From: Ectopseudomonas khazarica | GTDB taxonomy: Bacteria > Pseudomonadota > Gammaproteobacteria > Pseudomonadales > Pseudomonadaceae | Assembly: GCF_004521985.1 (NCBI RefSeq) | Contig: NZ_SBHZ01000023.1 | Coordinates: forward strand, 1 to 64,000 | DNA length: 64,000 nt | Direction of reading: 5' to 3' | Shown: positions 43,920-52,812 of the stretch, piece after piece | Position numbering within the stretch: the stretch's first letter is position 1 | Layout of the letters: the number at the start of each line of letters is the position of its first letter | Made by a program: the position numbers and the translations under genes | Notes under the pieces: generated by a model | Seen by the model: only the letters and a program-made list of their open reading frames with translations | Told to the model about the DNA's origin: nothing | The model's database searches: none

Positions 43920-44371
43920 TGTTTGGAAAACGTACGTGCGCCACCAGTCTGGGTCGCAAGGCTTCGGGTTTCACCCTGATCGAACTGATGATCGTGGTGG
44001 CGGTCATCGGGATCATTGCCGCCGTTGCCTACCCGTCCTACCAGGCTCACGTTCGCAAGACCAAGCGGGCCGATGCTCAAGCCGCTCTGATGGAGCTGTC
44101 ACAGTTCATGGAGCGGTTCTACACCGCCAACGGCAGATACTTGAAAGCAGACAACAGTGCGCCGGACCTGCCCTTCACCGAGGCCCCGAAAGATGGTGGC
44201 GGCACCTATGATCTAGCGTTTGCTGCAAGCAACCCGAAAGCAAACAGCTACATACTCCAGGCGACTCCAAAAGGCTCCATGGCAAATGACAGCTGTGGGA
44301 CATTGACCCTCAGCAACACAGGCGCAAAGGGACAAACTAGCGGCACCCTTGCCGACTGCTGGCGACGTTAA
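43919..44371 (+). CDS. pilE: Minor pilin PilE
   Basis: A 150-residue type IV pilin that connects the minor-pilin tip to the major pilin fibre. The leader ends KASG, followed by FTLIELMIVVAVIGIIAAVA, the canonical form with Phe1 and Glu5. A cysteine pair near the C-terminus (DSCGTL and ADCWRR) forms the disulfide loop. It starts within the pilY1 stop codon and ends the operon, followed by a strong terminator. Confidence 0.95.
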   Translation: MFGKRTCATSLGRKASGFTLIELMIVVAVIGIIAAVAYPSYQAHVRKTKRADAQAALMELSQFMERFYTANGRYLKADNSAPDLPFTEAPKDGGGTYDLAFAASNPKANSYILQATPKGSMANDSCGTLTLSNTGAKGQTSGTLADCWRR

Positions 44372-44377
44372 GGCATG

Positions 44378-44405
44378 AAAAAGGTCGGCTATGCCGACCT
44401 TTTTC
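44378..44405. terminator. Bidirectional terminator, pilE / ispH
   Basis: AAAAAGGTCGGC-TAT-GCCGACCTTTTT: perfect arms with A-run and T-run, so it can end both the pilE and the ispH transcripts. Confidence 0.9.
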
Positions 44406-44427
44406 CTATCCTGACAGGCACAAGCAG

Positions 44428-45372
44428 TTACAACGCCTTCACCCTCAACTCCTTCGGCATGGAGAACGTCACGTTCTCCGGCCGCCCTTCCAGTTCGCAC
44501 TCCCCTTCTGCGCCCCAGGCGCGGAGTTGTTCCACCACGCCGCGCACCAGGACTTCCGGGGCGGAGGCACCGGCGGTGATACCTACACCTGCGGCACCCT
44601 CAAACCACTCGGACTTGAGATCTTCGGCGCCGTCGATGAGGTAGGCCGGCGTGCCCATGCGCTCGGCCAGTTCGCGCAGGCGATTGGAGTTGGAGCTGTT
44701 CGGGCTGCCGACCACCAGCAGCACATCGCACTCGCTGGCGAGCTGCTTGACCGCGTCCTGGCGGTTCTGCGTGGCATAGCAGATGTCGTCCTTGCGCGGC
44801 CCGCCAATGGCAGGGAACCTGGCGCGCAGGGCGTCGATCACCTTGCTGGTATCGTCCATCGACAAGGTGGTCTGGGTCACGAACGCCAGGTTCTGTGGGT
44901 CGCGTACCTGCAATTCGGCGACGTCCGCCTCGTCCTCCACCAGGTAGATGGCGCCACCGTTGCTGGCGTCATACTGGCCCATGGTGCCCTCGACTTCCGG
45001 GTGGCCTTCGTGGCCGATGAGGATGCACTCGCGACCTTCACGGCTGTAGCGCACCACCTCCATGTGCACCTTGGTCACCAGCGGGCAGGTGGCGTCGAAT
45101 ACCTTGAGACCACGGTTCGCCGCCTCGTCGCGCACCGCCTTGGAAACACCGTGCGCACTGAAGATGACGATGACATCGTCCGGCACCTGATCCAGCTCCT
45201 CGACGAACACCGCGCCACGGGCGCGCAGGTCCTCGACCACGAACTTGTTGTGCACCACTTCATGGCGCACGTAGATCGGCGGACCGAATACCTCCAGGGC
45301 ACGGTTGACGATCTCGATGGCGCGGTCGACACCGGCGCAGAAGCCACGGGGATTGGCGAGTTTGATATACAT
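44428..45372 (-). CDS. ispH: 4-hydroxy-3-methylbut-2-enyl diphosphate reductase
   Basis: IspH is the last enzyme of the MEP isoprenoid pathway, making IPP and DMAPP with a [4Fe-4S] cluster. The 314 residues contain the cluster cysteines in NPRGFCAGVDRA (Cys12), FDATCPLVTKVH and DICYATQNRQ. The ATG at 45372 gives the conserved N-terminus; the frame is open to 45543 but the extra part covers a REP palindrome. It is the last gene of the ribF-ileS-lspA-fkpB-ispH group. Confidence 0.97.
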   Translation of the reverse strand: MYIKLANPRGFCAGVDRAIEIVNRALEVFGPPIYVRHEVVHNKFVVEDLRARGAVFVEELDQVPDDVIVIFSAHGVSKAVRDEAANRGLKVFDATCPLVTKVHMEVVRYSREGRECILIGHEGHPEVEGTMGQYDASNGGAIYLVEDEADVAELQVRDPQNLAFVTQTTLSMDDTSKVIDALRARFPAIGGPRKDDICYATQNRQDAVKQLASECDVLLVVGSPNSSNSNRLRELAERMGTPAYLIDGAEDLKSEWFEGAAGVGITAGASAPEVLVRGVVEQLRAWGAEGECELEGRPENVTFSMPKELRVKAL

Positions 45373-45483
45373 GCAAGGCATCTCGGCGTTGATCGAGAGT
45401 CGAAACGACGCAATCGCGTCGATCCCGGAAGGTACAGCCTGCGCGGGATAAGCCCAGGCTGCAAGAAGAGCGTCGCGGCTGAA

Positions 45484-45503
45484 GCCGCTCCCGCGGGAGC
45501 GGC
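45484..45503. repeat. REP palindrome between fkpB and ispH
   Basis: GCCGCTCCCGCGGGAGCGGC is a perfect 20-base palindrome, preceded by GCGGCTGA at 45473-45480, another REP fragment. It occupies a 139-base gap in an otherwise tightly packed operon. Confidence 0.65.
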
Positions 45504-45511
45504 AAGGCGGG

Positions 45512-45949
45512 CTAGAGCGCTTTGACCTCGATGATTTCCACATCGAACTGCAGCACCTTGCCGGCCAGCGGGTGGTTGAAGTCGATGGTCACCTGAGCGT
45601 CGTCGAAGGCTTTGACCACACCCGGCAGTTCGGTATTGGCGGCGTCGTTGAAGATCACCAGCAAGCCCTCGGACAACTCCATGCCCTCAAACTGGCTGCG
45701 CGGCATGACCTGCACGTTCTGCGGGTTGGGCTGGCCGAAGCCCTGCTCCGGCTGGACCTGCACACTGCGCTTGTCGCCGGCCTTGAAGCCGTACAGCGCC
45801 TGCTCGAAGCCCGGCAACAGGTTGCCATCGCCGACCTTGAAGGTGGCCGGCTGCTTGTCGAACGTGCTGTCGACCACATCGCCGTTTTCCAGCTTGAGGG
45901 CGAAATGCAGGGTGACCTCGCGATCCGGGCCGATGCGTACATCGCTCAT
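45512..45949 (-). CDS. fkpB: FKBP-type peptidyl-prolyl isomerase, SlpA/FkpB type
   Basis: A 145-residue prolyl isomerase of the SlyD/SlpA type, with FKBP strands (LHFALKLENGDVVDSTFD), the GFEQAL segment and an inserted chaperone (IF) flap around residues 70-120. There is no His-rich tail, so it is SlpA rather than SlyD. Its start overlaps the lspA stop by four bases, a conserved neighbourhood in Pseudomonas. Confidence 0.93.
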   Translation of the reverse strand: MSDVRIGPDREVTLHFALKLENGDVVDSTFDKQPATFKVGDGNLLPGFEQALYGFKAGDKRSVQVQPEQGFGQPNPQNVQVMPRSQFEGMELSEGLLVIFNDAANTELPGVVKAFDDAQVTIDFNHPLAGKVLQFDVEIIEVKAL

Positions 45950-46455
45950 TGCGCTGCCTCCTTCGCGGACTTGTCGCTCTTGAACATATCCAGTGCCAGC
46001 AGGATGGCGCCGAGGGTGATGAAGGTGTCGGCCAGGTTGAAGGCCGGGAAGAACCAGCGGTTCTGCCAGTGCACCAGGATGAAATCGACCACATGACCGA
46101 GCACGACGCGGTCGTACAGGTTACCCAGCGCACCGCCCAGGACCATGGCCAGCGCCACGGCGAGTAGGGTTTCGTGGCGCTTGAGACGCTTGACCCAGAC
46201 CACCAGCACGACGCTGACCACGATGGCGATGGCGGCGAAGAACCAGCGCTGCCAGCCGTCGGCATCCGCCAGGAAGCTGAATGCCGCGCCGGTGTTGTAG
46301 GCCAGGGTCCAGTCGAAGTAGTCAGGGATGACCTGAATACGCTGGTACATGCTCAGGCTGCCTTCGAAGAAGTCCTTGCTGACCCGGTCGACGACCAGGA
46401 TCAGCACGCTCAGCAGCAGCCAGGGCAAGTGCCCGAAACGCGAAGACTCAGGCAT
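45946..46455 (-). CDS. lspA: Lipoprotein signal peptidase II
   Basis: LspA cleaves the signal peptides of prolipoproteins, such as AlgK and BamD in this window. The 169 residues have four hydrophobic helices and the catalytic aspartates in GNLYDRVVLGHVVDF and FNLADTFI. The ATG at 46455 overlaps the ileS stop by eight bases; an ATG at 46476 would lie deeper in ileS. Translation is likely coupled to ileS. Confidence 0.96.
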   Translation of the reverse strand: MPESSRFGHLPWLLLSVLILVVDRVSKDFFEGSLSMYQRIQVIPDYFDWTLAYNTGAAFSFLADADGWQRWFFAAIAIVVSVVLVVWVKRLKRHETLLAVALAMVLGGALGNLYDRVVLGHVVDFILVHWQNRWFFPAFNLADTFITLGAILLALDMFKSDKSAKEAAQ

Positions 46456-49282
46456 GCTTGCGCACCTCGCCGTCACCCTCGATGTTGCTCACGCAGCGGC
46501 TGCACAGTTCCGGATGCGCGGCGTGGCTGCCGACGTCGGCGCGCAGGTGCCAGCAGCGACCGCACTTGGCATGCGCGGATTTGACGATCTTCAGCTTCAG
46601 GCCCGGCACCTCGGTGCTGACGGCATCGGCCGGCGCATCCGCCAGTGGCGCGGTGGTGGCAGCGGAGGTGATCAGCGCGAAGCGCAGCTCGTCACCGAGC
46701 TTGGCCAGATCGCCGCTCAGGGCGTCGTCGCTGAACAGGGTGACCTCAGCCTGCAGGCTGGCGCCGATGGTCTTGCTCGCACGCATGGCCTCCAGTTCCT
46801 TGTTGACCGCGCCCTTGACGTCCATCACGCGCTGCCAATAGGCCTGATCCAACTCGAAGCCTTGCGGCAGACGCGCCAGGTTCTCGTACCAGGTGGCCAG
46901 CATCACCGACTCGGCGCGCTCGCCCGGCAGGAACTGCCAGATTTCCTCGGCGGTGAACGCCAGGATCGGCGCCACCCAGCGCACCAGCGCCTCGCAGATG
47001 TGGAACAGCGCGCTCTGGCAGGAGCGACGCGCCACGCTGTCGGCCGCCGTGGTGTACTGGCGGTCCTTGATGATGTCCAGGTAGAAGCCGCCCAGCTCCT
47101 GCACGCAGAAGTTGTGCACCTTGGAGTAGACGTTCCAGAAGCGGTACTCGCCGTAGGCCTCGGTCAGCTCGTCCTGCAGGCGCGCGGTGGCGTCCACCGC
47201 CCAGCGGTCGAGGTCGAGCATCTGCTCGGGTTGCAGCAGGTCCCTGGCCGGGTCGAAACCGTTGAGGTTGGCCAGCATGAAGCGCGCGGTGTTGCGGATG
47301 CGGCGGTAGGCATCGGCACTGCGCTGCAGGATCTGGTCGGAAACGGCCATCTCGCCGGAGTAGTCGGTCGATGCTACCCACAGGCGCAGGATGTCGGCGC
47401 CCATGCTGTCGATCACCTTTTGCGGCGCGACCACGTTGCCGAGCGACTTGGACTGCTTGCGGCCCTGCTCGTCGACGGTGAAGCCGTGGGTCAGCAGCTC
47501 CTTGTACGGCGCGTGGCCGTCGATGGCGCAGCCGGTCAGCAGGGAGGAATGGAACCAGCCGCGGTGCTGGTCGGAACCTTCCAGATAGAGGTCGGCCACC
47601 GGACCGCTGCGGTGCGCCAGGTCGGCGTGGGAGCCGCGCAGCACGTGCCAGTGGGTGGTGCCGGAGTCGAACCACACGTCCAGGGTGTCGCGGCTCTTGT
47701 CGTACTGCTCGGCCTCGGCGCCCAGCAGCTCGGCGGCGTCGAGCTTGAACCAGGCTTCGATGCCCTCCTGCTCGACGCGCCCCGCCACCTCTTCCATCAG
47801 TTCGACGGTGCGCGGGTGCAGCTCGCCGCTCTCCTTGTGGGTGAAGAACGGGATCGGCACGCCCCAGTTGCGCTGACGCGAGATGCACCAGTCCGGGCGA
47901 CCGGCGATCATGCTGTGCAGACGCGCCTGGCCCCAGGCCGGGACGAATTTGGTTTGTTCGATGGCCGCCAGCGAGCGCTCACGCAGGGTGCCGCCCTCTT
48001 TCGGCTGGCTGTCCATGCCGACGAACCACTGCGCGGTGGCGCGGTAGATCAACGGCGTCTTGTGGCGCCAGCAGTGCATGTAGCTGTGGCTGATGGTGGC
48101 GTGCTTGAGCAGCGCACCGGCTTCTTCGAGCTTGCTGACGATGGCCGGGTTGGCCTTCCAGATGAACTGGCCGCCGAAGAACGGCAGCGACTCGGCGTAC
48201 ACGCCGTTGCTCTGCACCGGGTTGAGGATGTCATCGTTGCTCATGCCGTACGCCTTGCAGGTACGGAAGTCGTCCTCGCCGTAGGCGGGTGCGGAGTGAA
48301 CGATACCGGTACCGGCGCCCAGCTCGACGTAGTCGGCCAGGTACACCGGCGACAGACGCTCGTACAGCGGGTGGTGGAAGTTGATCAGGTCCAGCGCCGC
48401 GCCCGGCGCGGTGGCCACCACCTCGCCCTGCAGGTCGTAGCGCTGCTGGCAGCTTTCCACCATCTCTTCGGCCAGCAGCAGCAGGCGGTCACCGACGTCG
48501 ACCAGGGCGTAGGTGAATTCCGGATGCACGTTCAGCGCCTGGTTGGCCGGGATGGTCCAGGGCGTAGTGGTCCAGATGACGATGGCGGCCGGCTTGCTCA
48601 GGCTGGCCAGACCGAAGGCGGCGGCCAGCTTGTCGGCATCGGCGACCGGGAAGGCGACGTCGATGGCTTCGGACTTCTTGTCCATGTACTCGACTTCGGC
48701 CTCGGCCAGCGCCGAGCCACAGTCGAAGCAGAAGTTGACCGGCTTGAGGCCCTTGAACACGAAACCGTTCTTGACCATCTCGGCCAGGGCACGGATCTCG
48801 CCGGCCTCATTGGCGAAGTTCATGGTCAGGTAGGGGTTGTCCCAGTCACCCAGCACGCCAAGGCGGACGAAACCGGCCTTCTGCTCTTCCACCTGTTCGG
48901 CGGCATAGGCACGGCAGCGCTCGCGGGTCAGGTCGGCCGGCTGGTTCTTGCCGAAGGTGGTCTCGACCTTGTGCTCGATCGGCAGGCCGTGGCAGTCCCA
49001 GCCCGGCACGTAGGGCGCGTCGAAGCCGGCCATGGTCTTGGAACGGGTGATGATGTCCTTGAGGATCTTGTTCAGCGCGTGGCCGATGTGAATGCTACCG
49101 TTGGCGTAGGGGGGGCCGTCGTGCAGGATGAACTTCGGACGCCCCTCACCCGCCTTGCGCAGCTTCTCGTACAGGCCAATATCAATCCAGCGCTGCAGGG
49201 TCTGCGGCTCGCGTTGCGGCAGGCCAGCCTTCATCGGGAAGGGGGTGTCGGGCAGGTTCAGCGTGGCTTTGTAATCGGTCAT
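46448..49282 (-). CDS. ileS: Isoleucyl-tRNA synthetase
   Basis: It charges tRNA-Ile and edits valine. The 944 residues include class I HIGH (65-68), the editing domain with TTTPWTIPANQA, and the anticodon domain. The C-terminal zinc knuckle is CGRCWHLRADVG with CSRC. The second class I signature, normally KMSKS, reads KQSKS at 609-613 (complement of 47444-47458). The ATG at 49282 overlaps the ribF stop by four bases. Confidence 0.97.
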   Translation of the reverse strand: MTDYKATLNLPDTPFPMKAGLPQREPQTLQRWIDIGLYEKLRKAGEGRPKFILHDGPPYANGSIHIGHALNKILKDIITRSKTMAGFDAPYVPGWDCHGLPIEHKVETTFGKNQPADLTRERCRAYAAEQVEEQKAGFVRLGVLGDWDNPYLTMNFANEAGEIRALAEMVKNGFVFKGLKPVNFCFDCGSALAEAEVEYMDKKSEAIDVAFPVADADKLAAAFGLASLSKPAAIVIWTTTPWTIPANQALNVHPEFTYALVDVGDRLLLLAEEMVESCQQRYDLQGEVVATAPGAALDLINFHHPLYERLSPVYLADYVELGAGTGIVHSAPAYGEDDFRTCKAYGMSNDDILNPVQSNGVYAESLPFFGGQFIWKANPAIVSKLEEAGALLKHATISHSYMHCWRHKTPLIYRATAQWFVGMDSQPKEGGTLRERSLAAIEQTKFVPAWGQARLHSMIAGRPDWCISRQRNWGVPIPFFTHKESGELHPRTVELMEEVAGRVEQEGIEAWFKLDAAELLGAEAEQYDKSRDTLDVWFDSGTTHWHVLRGSHADLAHRSGPVADLYLEGSDQHRGWFHSSLLTGCAIDGHAPYKELLTHGFTVDEQGRKQSKSLGNVVAPQKVIDSMGADILRLWVASTDYSGEMAVSDQILQRSADAYRRIRNTARFMLANLNGFDPARDLLQPEQMLDLDRWAVDATARLQDELTEAYGEYRFWNVYSKVHNFCVQELGGFYLDIIKDRQYTTAADSVARRSCQSALFHICEALVRWVAPILAFTAEEIWQFLPGERAESVMLATWYENLARLPQGFELDQAYWQRVMDVKGAVNKELEAMRASKTIGASLQAEVTLFSDDALSGDLAKLGDELRFALITSAATTAPLADAPADAVSTEVPGLKLKIVKSAHAKCGRCWHLRADVGSHAAHPELCSRCVSNIEGDGEVRKHA

Positions 49283-50229
49283 GTCGGACTCTTCATCAGC
49301 GGGTGGCTCTGCCAATATTCACGGGCAGTTGCAATATCGGCGGCAATTGCCGCCTTCAAAGCCTCCAGCGAGGCGAAACGCTGCTCATCACGCAGCTTGT
49401 GGTGGAAAGCCACCGAGAGGCGCCGGCCATACAGATCGCCGGCAAAATCCAGAAGGTGTACTTCCAGATGGGCGCTGCCGTCACCGGCAACGCTGGGGCG
49501 CACGCCAATATTGGCGACGCCTGGTTGAATCACGCCATCGACGTCACAGCTCACCAGATAGACGCCGGTCAGCGGCACCTTGCGCCGCTTGAGCTGGATA
49601 TTGGCAGTGGGGGCATTCAGCTGGCGACCGAGCTTCTGCCCGTGCAGCACCCGCCCGACGATGCGAAACGGCCGCCCCAGCAGGGCTTCGGCCAGTTCGA
49701 AATCACCATCGGCCAGCGCCTGGCGCACGCGTGTGCTGCTGACCCGGCCACCGCGCACCTCGACCGTGGTCGAGGCATCGACGCTGAAGCCATGACGCTG
49801 GCCAGCCGCCTTGAGAAATTCGAAATCGCCGGCCCGGTCGCAACCGAAGCGGAAATCATCGCCGATCTCCAGGTCCCTGACCTTGAGCCCGTCAACCAGC
49901 ACGCGCTGCACGAACTCGGCTGCCGACAACTCCCGCAGCCGGCGATTGAAGGCCAGGCACAGCACCATGTCGACGCCTTCCGCAGCCAGCAGGGCAAGTT
50001 TGTCACGCAGGCGGGTCAGGCGCGCCGGAGCGGTATCCGGGCCGAAGAATTCTCGCGGCTGCGGCTCGAAGATCACCACGCAACTGGGCACGGCCAACTC
50101 CGCGGCACGCTCGCGCAGGCGCGCCAGAATGGCCTGGTGCCCACGATGAACGCCGTCGAAATTACCGATGGTGACCACACAGCCCCGCGCCTGGGACTGC
50201 AGGTTATGAAGACCTCGAACCAGCTGCAT
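49279..50229 (-). CDS. ribF: Bifunctional riboflavin kinase / FAD synthetase
   Basis: RibF turns riboflavin into FMN and then FAD. The 316 residues have the N-terminal adenylyltransferase with GNFDGVHRGHQAIL and the C-terminal kinase with the PTAN motif (LNAPTANIQL) and GVYLV. The ATG at 50229 is selected over 50310, which is inside murJ. A perfect -10 box lies upstream. First gene of the ribF-ileS-lspA-fkpB-ispH operon. Confidence 0.96.
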   Translation of the reverse strand: MQLVRGLHNLQSQARGCVVTIGNFDGVHRGHQAILARLRERAAELAVPSCVVIFEPQPREFFGPDTAPARLTRLRDKLALLAAEGVDMVLCLAFNRRLRELSAAEFVQRVLVDGLKVRDLEIGDDFRFGCDRAGDFEFLKAAGQRHGFSVDASTTVEVRGGRVSSTRVRQALADGDFELAEALLGRPFRIVGRVLHGQKLGRQLNAPTANIQLKRRKVPLTGVYLVSCDVDGVIQPGVANIGVRPSVAGDGSAHLEVHLLDFAGDLYGRRLSVAFHHKLRDEQRFASLEALKAAIAADIATAREYWQSHPLMKSPT

Positions 50230-50257
50230 AGCACGCTTCTTGTTCACAAAGTGGCCG

Positions 50258-50283
50258 ATTATACGCACAGCACGCCATGCACA
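50258..50283 (-). promoter_or_regulatory. Promoter of the ribF operon
   Basis: Read on the minus strand, TTGTGC (50278-50283), 14-15 bases and a perfect TATAAT (50258-50263) lie just before ribF, within the 61-base gap after murJ. The spacer is short. No FMN riboswitch is seen. Confidence 0.5.
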
Positions 50284-50290
50284 ACAGGCG

Positions 50291-51826
50291 TCAAAGCGCC
50301 CGTCGGGCAAAGTCGCGCAGACGGAATCCCAGCAGCAGCAACATGCCGAAGTAGGTGATCAGGCCGGCAACCACCAGCCCCGCGAGGCGCAACAGGCGCA
50401 GCGGCATCTCGCCATCGGCCCAGGCCGGCATGACCTGCAGCAAGCCCAGCAACACCGCGACCATGGCCACCACAGCCAGCACCAGCTTGAGCAGGAACAG
50501 GCCCCAACCGGGCAACGGGCGGAAGATGTCGGCGCGGCGCAGCTGCCAGTACAGCAGGCCGGCGTTGAGGCAGGCTGCCAGGCTGATCGCCAGCGCCAGG
50601 CCGGCGTGCGCCAGCGGGCCGACCAGCGCCAGGTTCATCAGCTGGGTGAAGAGCAGCGTCACCACGGCGATCTTCACCGGCGTCTTGATGTTCTGCTGCG
50701 CGTAGAAGCCGGGCGCGAGAATCTTCACCAGGATGATGCCGAGCAGCCCGATGGAATAGGCGATCAGCGCCTGCTGGGTCATCAGCGCATCGGTGGCGCT
50801 GAATTTGCCGTACTGGAACAGCGACACGGTCAACGGCTCGGCCAGCACCGCCAGCGCGAGCGCACTGGGCAGCACCAGCAGGAAGCACAGGCGCAGGCCC
50901 CAATCGAGCAGGCGCCGGTACTCCTCACGGTCGCGACTGGCGTAGGTCTTGGACAGCGCCGGCAGGAGGATGGTCCCCAGCGCCACGCCCAGCACCCCGG
51001 AGGGCAGCTCCATCAGGCGATCGGCGTAGTACATCCAGGACACCGAGCCGGCCACCAGGAACGAGGCGAAGATGGTGTTGATGATCAGCGAGATCTGGCT
51101 CACCGAGACGCCGAAGATCGCCGGCCCCATCTGCTTCAGCACCCGCCACACGCCGAGGTCGGAGAAATTCAGCCGCGGCAGGACCAGCATGCCGATCCGT
51201 TTCAGGTGCGGAAGCTGCCAGACCAGTTGCGCCACGCCGCCAGCCAGCACCGCCCAGCCGAGTGCCATGATCGGCGGGTCGAAATAGGGGGTCAGAAACA
51301 GCGCGAAGACGATCATGCTGACGTTGAGCAGGGTCGGCACGAAGGCCGGCACCGAGAAGCGGTTCCAAGTATTGAGGATGGCGCCGGCCAGCGAGGACAG
51401 GGAAATCAGCAATATATAAGGAAAGGTCACCCGCAACAGATCGACGGTCAGCCCGAAGCGCTCGCCATCCTCGGCGAAGCCCGGCGCCGAGGCCCAGACG
51501 ATCCAGGGGGCGGCCAGTACACCGATGGCGGTCACCAGCGCCAGCACCAGCGTCAGCAGGCCGGAGACATAGGCGACGAAGGTGCGCGTGGCCTCCTCGC
51601 CCTGCTGCATCTTGTACTCCGCCAGAATGGGTACGAAGGCCTGGGAGAACGCGCCCTCGGCGAAGATGCGACGCAGCAGGTTGGGCAGCTTGAAGGCCAC
51701 GACGAAGGCGTCCGACGCCACCCCGGCACCGAAGGTGCGGGCGATGATGGTGTCACGCACGAAGCCCAGCACGCGGGAAACCATGGTCAGAGAGCTGACG
51801 GCGGCCAGGGATTTGAGCAGATTCAT
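50291..51826 (-). CDS. murJ: Lipid II flippase MurJ
   Basis: MurJ moves the peptidoglycan precursor lipid II across the inner membrane. The 511 residues form about 14 hydrophobic helices of the MVF/MOP fold. The typical N-terminus SLTMVSRVLGFVRDTIIA and the conserved ARTFGAG-VASDAFVVAFKLPN region are present. The ATG at 51826 is preferred over 51931. It is divergent from rpsT and upstream of ribF in the same direction. Confidence 0.97.
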   Translation of the reverse strand: MNLLKSLAAVSSLTMVSRVLGFVRDTIIARTFGAGVASDAFVVAFKLPNLLRRIFAEGAFSQAFVPILAEYKMQQGEEATRTFVAYVSGLLTLVLALVTAIGVLAAPWIVWASAPGFAEDGERFGLTVDLLRVTFPYILLISLSSLAGAILNTWNRFSVPAFVPTLLNVSMIVFALFLTPYFDPPIMALGWAVLAGGVAQLVWQLPHLKRIGMLVLPRLNFSDLGVWRVLKQMGPAIFGVSVSQISLIINTIFASFLVAGSVSWMYYADRLMELPSGVLGVALGTILLPALSKTYASRDREEYRRLLDWGLRLCFLLVLPSALALAVLAEPLTVSLFQYGKFSATDALMTQQALIAYSIGLLGIILVKILAPGFYAQQNIKTPVKIAVVTLLFTQLMNLALVGPLAHAGLALAISLAACLNAGLLYWQLRRADIFRPLPGWGLFLLKLVLAVVAMVAVLLGLLQVMPAWADGEMPLRLLRLAGLVVAGLITYFGMLLLLGFRLRDFARRAL

Positions 51827-51939
51827 GAAGGTCAGGGCTTTTCCGAACGGCGGCGAACGTGGACAATCCGCCGCTCGCAAAAGCGTCGAGTGTAGCGAGC
51901 CACCGCTGGTCAGGCCAGCGGCGAAAAGCACCCGCGGAC

Positions 51940-51968
51940 TTGACAGCCGATAGTCATGTCGGCATGAT
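51940..51968 (+). promoter_or_regulatory. Promoter of rpsT
   Basis: Perfect TTGACA (51940-51945), a 17-base spacer and CATGAT (51963-51968) lie about 50 bases before the GTG start. Confidence 0.65.
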
Positions 51969-52016
51969 TCGCGGCCTTAATTTGTGTAAACCCCCCAGTT
52001 TTCGAGGAGCTTGACG

Positions 52017-52295
52017 GTGGCCAACTCACCTTCTGCCAAAAAACGCGCCAAACAGGCTGAGAAGCGCCGTAGCCATAACGCCAGCCTGCGCTCGATGGTC
52101 CGTACCTACATCAAGAACGTGGTCAAGGCTATTGCTGCCAAGGATCTCGAGCTTGCCAAGACCGCTTACACCGCAGCCGTTCCGGTCATCGACCGCATGG
52201 CTGACAAAGGCATCATCCACAAGAACAAAGCCGCTCGTCACAAGAGCCGCCTGAACGCGCACATCAAGGCGCTGGGCGAAGCTGCTGCCGCCTGA
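52017..52295 (+). CDS. rpsT: 30S ribosomal protein S20
   Basis: S20 is a small basic protein that binds 16S rRNA. The 92 residues are typical: ANSPSAKKRAKQAEKRRSHN, then the helical core ending with HKNKAARHKSRLNAHIKAL. The start is GTG at 52017, seven bases after GAGGAG; the TTG at 52011 is too close to the ribosome site. A non-ATG start is also known for rpsT of E. coli, where it allows feedback control by S20. Confidence 0.98.
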   Translation: MANSPSAKKRAKQAEKRRSHNASLRSMVRTYIKNVVKAIAAKDLELAKTAYTAAVPVIDRMADKGIIHKNKAARHKSRLNAHIKALGEAAAA

Positions 52296-52311
52296 TCGCG
52301 ACAGGTTCTTG

Positions 52312-52340
52312 AAAAACCGGCCCCTGTGGCCGGTTTTTTA
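52312..52340 (+). terminator. Terminator of rpsT
   Basis: AAAAACCGGCC pairs with GGCCGGTTTTTT and is followed by a T-run; 17 bases after the rpsT stop. Confidence 0.92.
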
Positions 52341-52370
52341 TTGCCCCGGATCCCTGCTCCGCAGGCCATA

Positions 52371-52406
52371 AAAAATGCCCGCGCTCCCAGGGAGGCGGGC
52401 ATTTTT
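52371..52406. terminator. Terminator of the convergent PA4642-family gene
   Basis: AAAAATGCCCGC (52371-52382) pairs with GCGGGCATTTTT (52395-52406). The arms can work in either direction, but its place suggests the minus-strand gene at 52418. Confidence 0.88.
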
Positions 52407-52417
52407 CTGCAAGGTCC

Positions 52418-52705
52418 TCAGCCGCGCGCGGCCTTGATCACCTCGATGTAAGGCTCGGCATTGCGCTGGTCCTGGATCAGCGCAACGAAGTCGTTGCCCT
52501 GCGCATCCGTCGCGGCGAGATCATGGCCGGCGGCCACGAAGAAGCCCACGAAGCGCTCGAAGTCATCGACACGCAGGCCACGGTAGGCCTTGACCAGCTT
52601 GTGCAGCGACGGCGGCGTGGCGTCCGCCGGCTCCACCGCAAGGAACAGCTTGATCGAGTCATCGCTGATTTCTTCGCCAATCACCTGCTTCTTGTCTTTA
52701 CGCAT
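52418..52705 (-). CDS. PA4642-family conserved protein
   Basis: The 95-residue soluble protein (KLFLAVEPADATPPSLHKLV, followed by YRGLRVDDFERFVGFFVAAG) matches what I remember of the PA4642 family, which is conserved in Pseudomonas but uncharacterised. It has no membrane segment or recognisable catalytic motif. It is charged and probably all-helical. The nearby hpt, upp and uraA genes also match the PA4645-PA4647 order, supporting the assignment. Confidence 0.8.
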   Translation of the reverse strand: MRKDKKQVIGEEISDDSIKLFLAVEPADATPPSLHKLVKAYRGLRVDDFERFVGFFVAAGHDLAATDAQGNDFVALIQDQRNAEPYIEVIKAARG

Positions 52706-52812
52706 CGCCTGCTCCCGCCAGCATTACAGAGGGCCGGCAGTGTACCGCCGAGCCGGGCGCCGCTCAACGCGCAGCCGGACACGCTAACACCGGCACGACT
52801 GCCGCAACAGCC

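Noticed and set aside
46349..49528. 1059-residue open frame opposite ileS
   Set aside because: Antisense of ileS with shadow composition; IleS motifs on the other strand are complete.
50230..50290. FMN riboswitch before ribF
   Set aside because: The gap is only 61 bases and lacks the conserved riboswitch core.
50240..51895. 551-residue open frame opposite murJ
   Set aside because: Gln/His/Arg-rich antisense frame; MurJ on the minus strand is clear.
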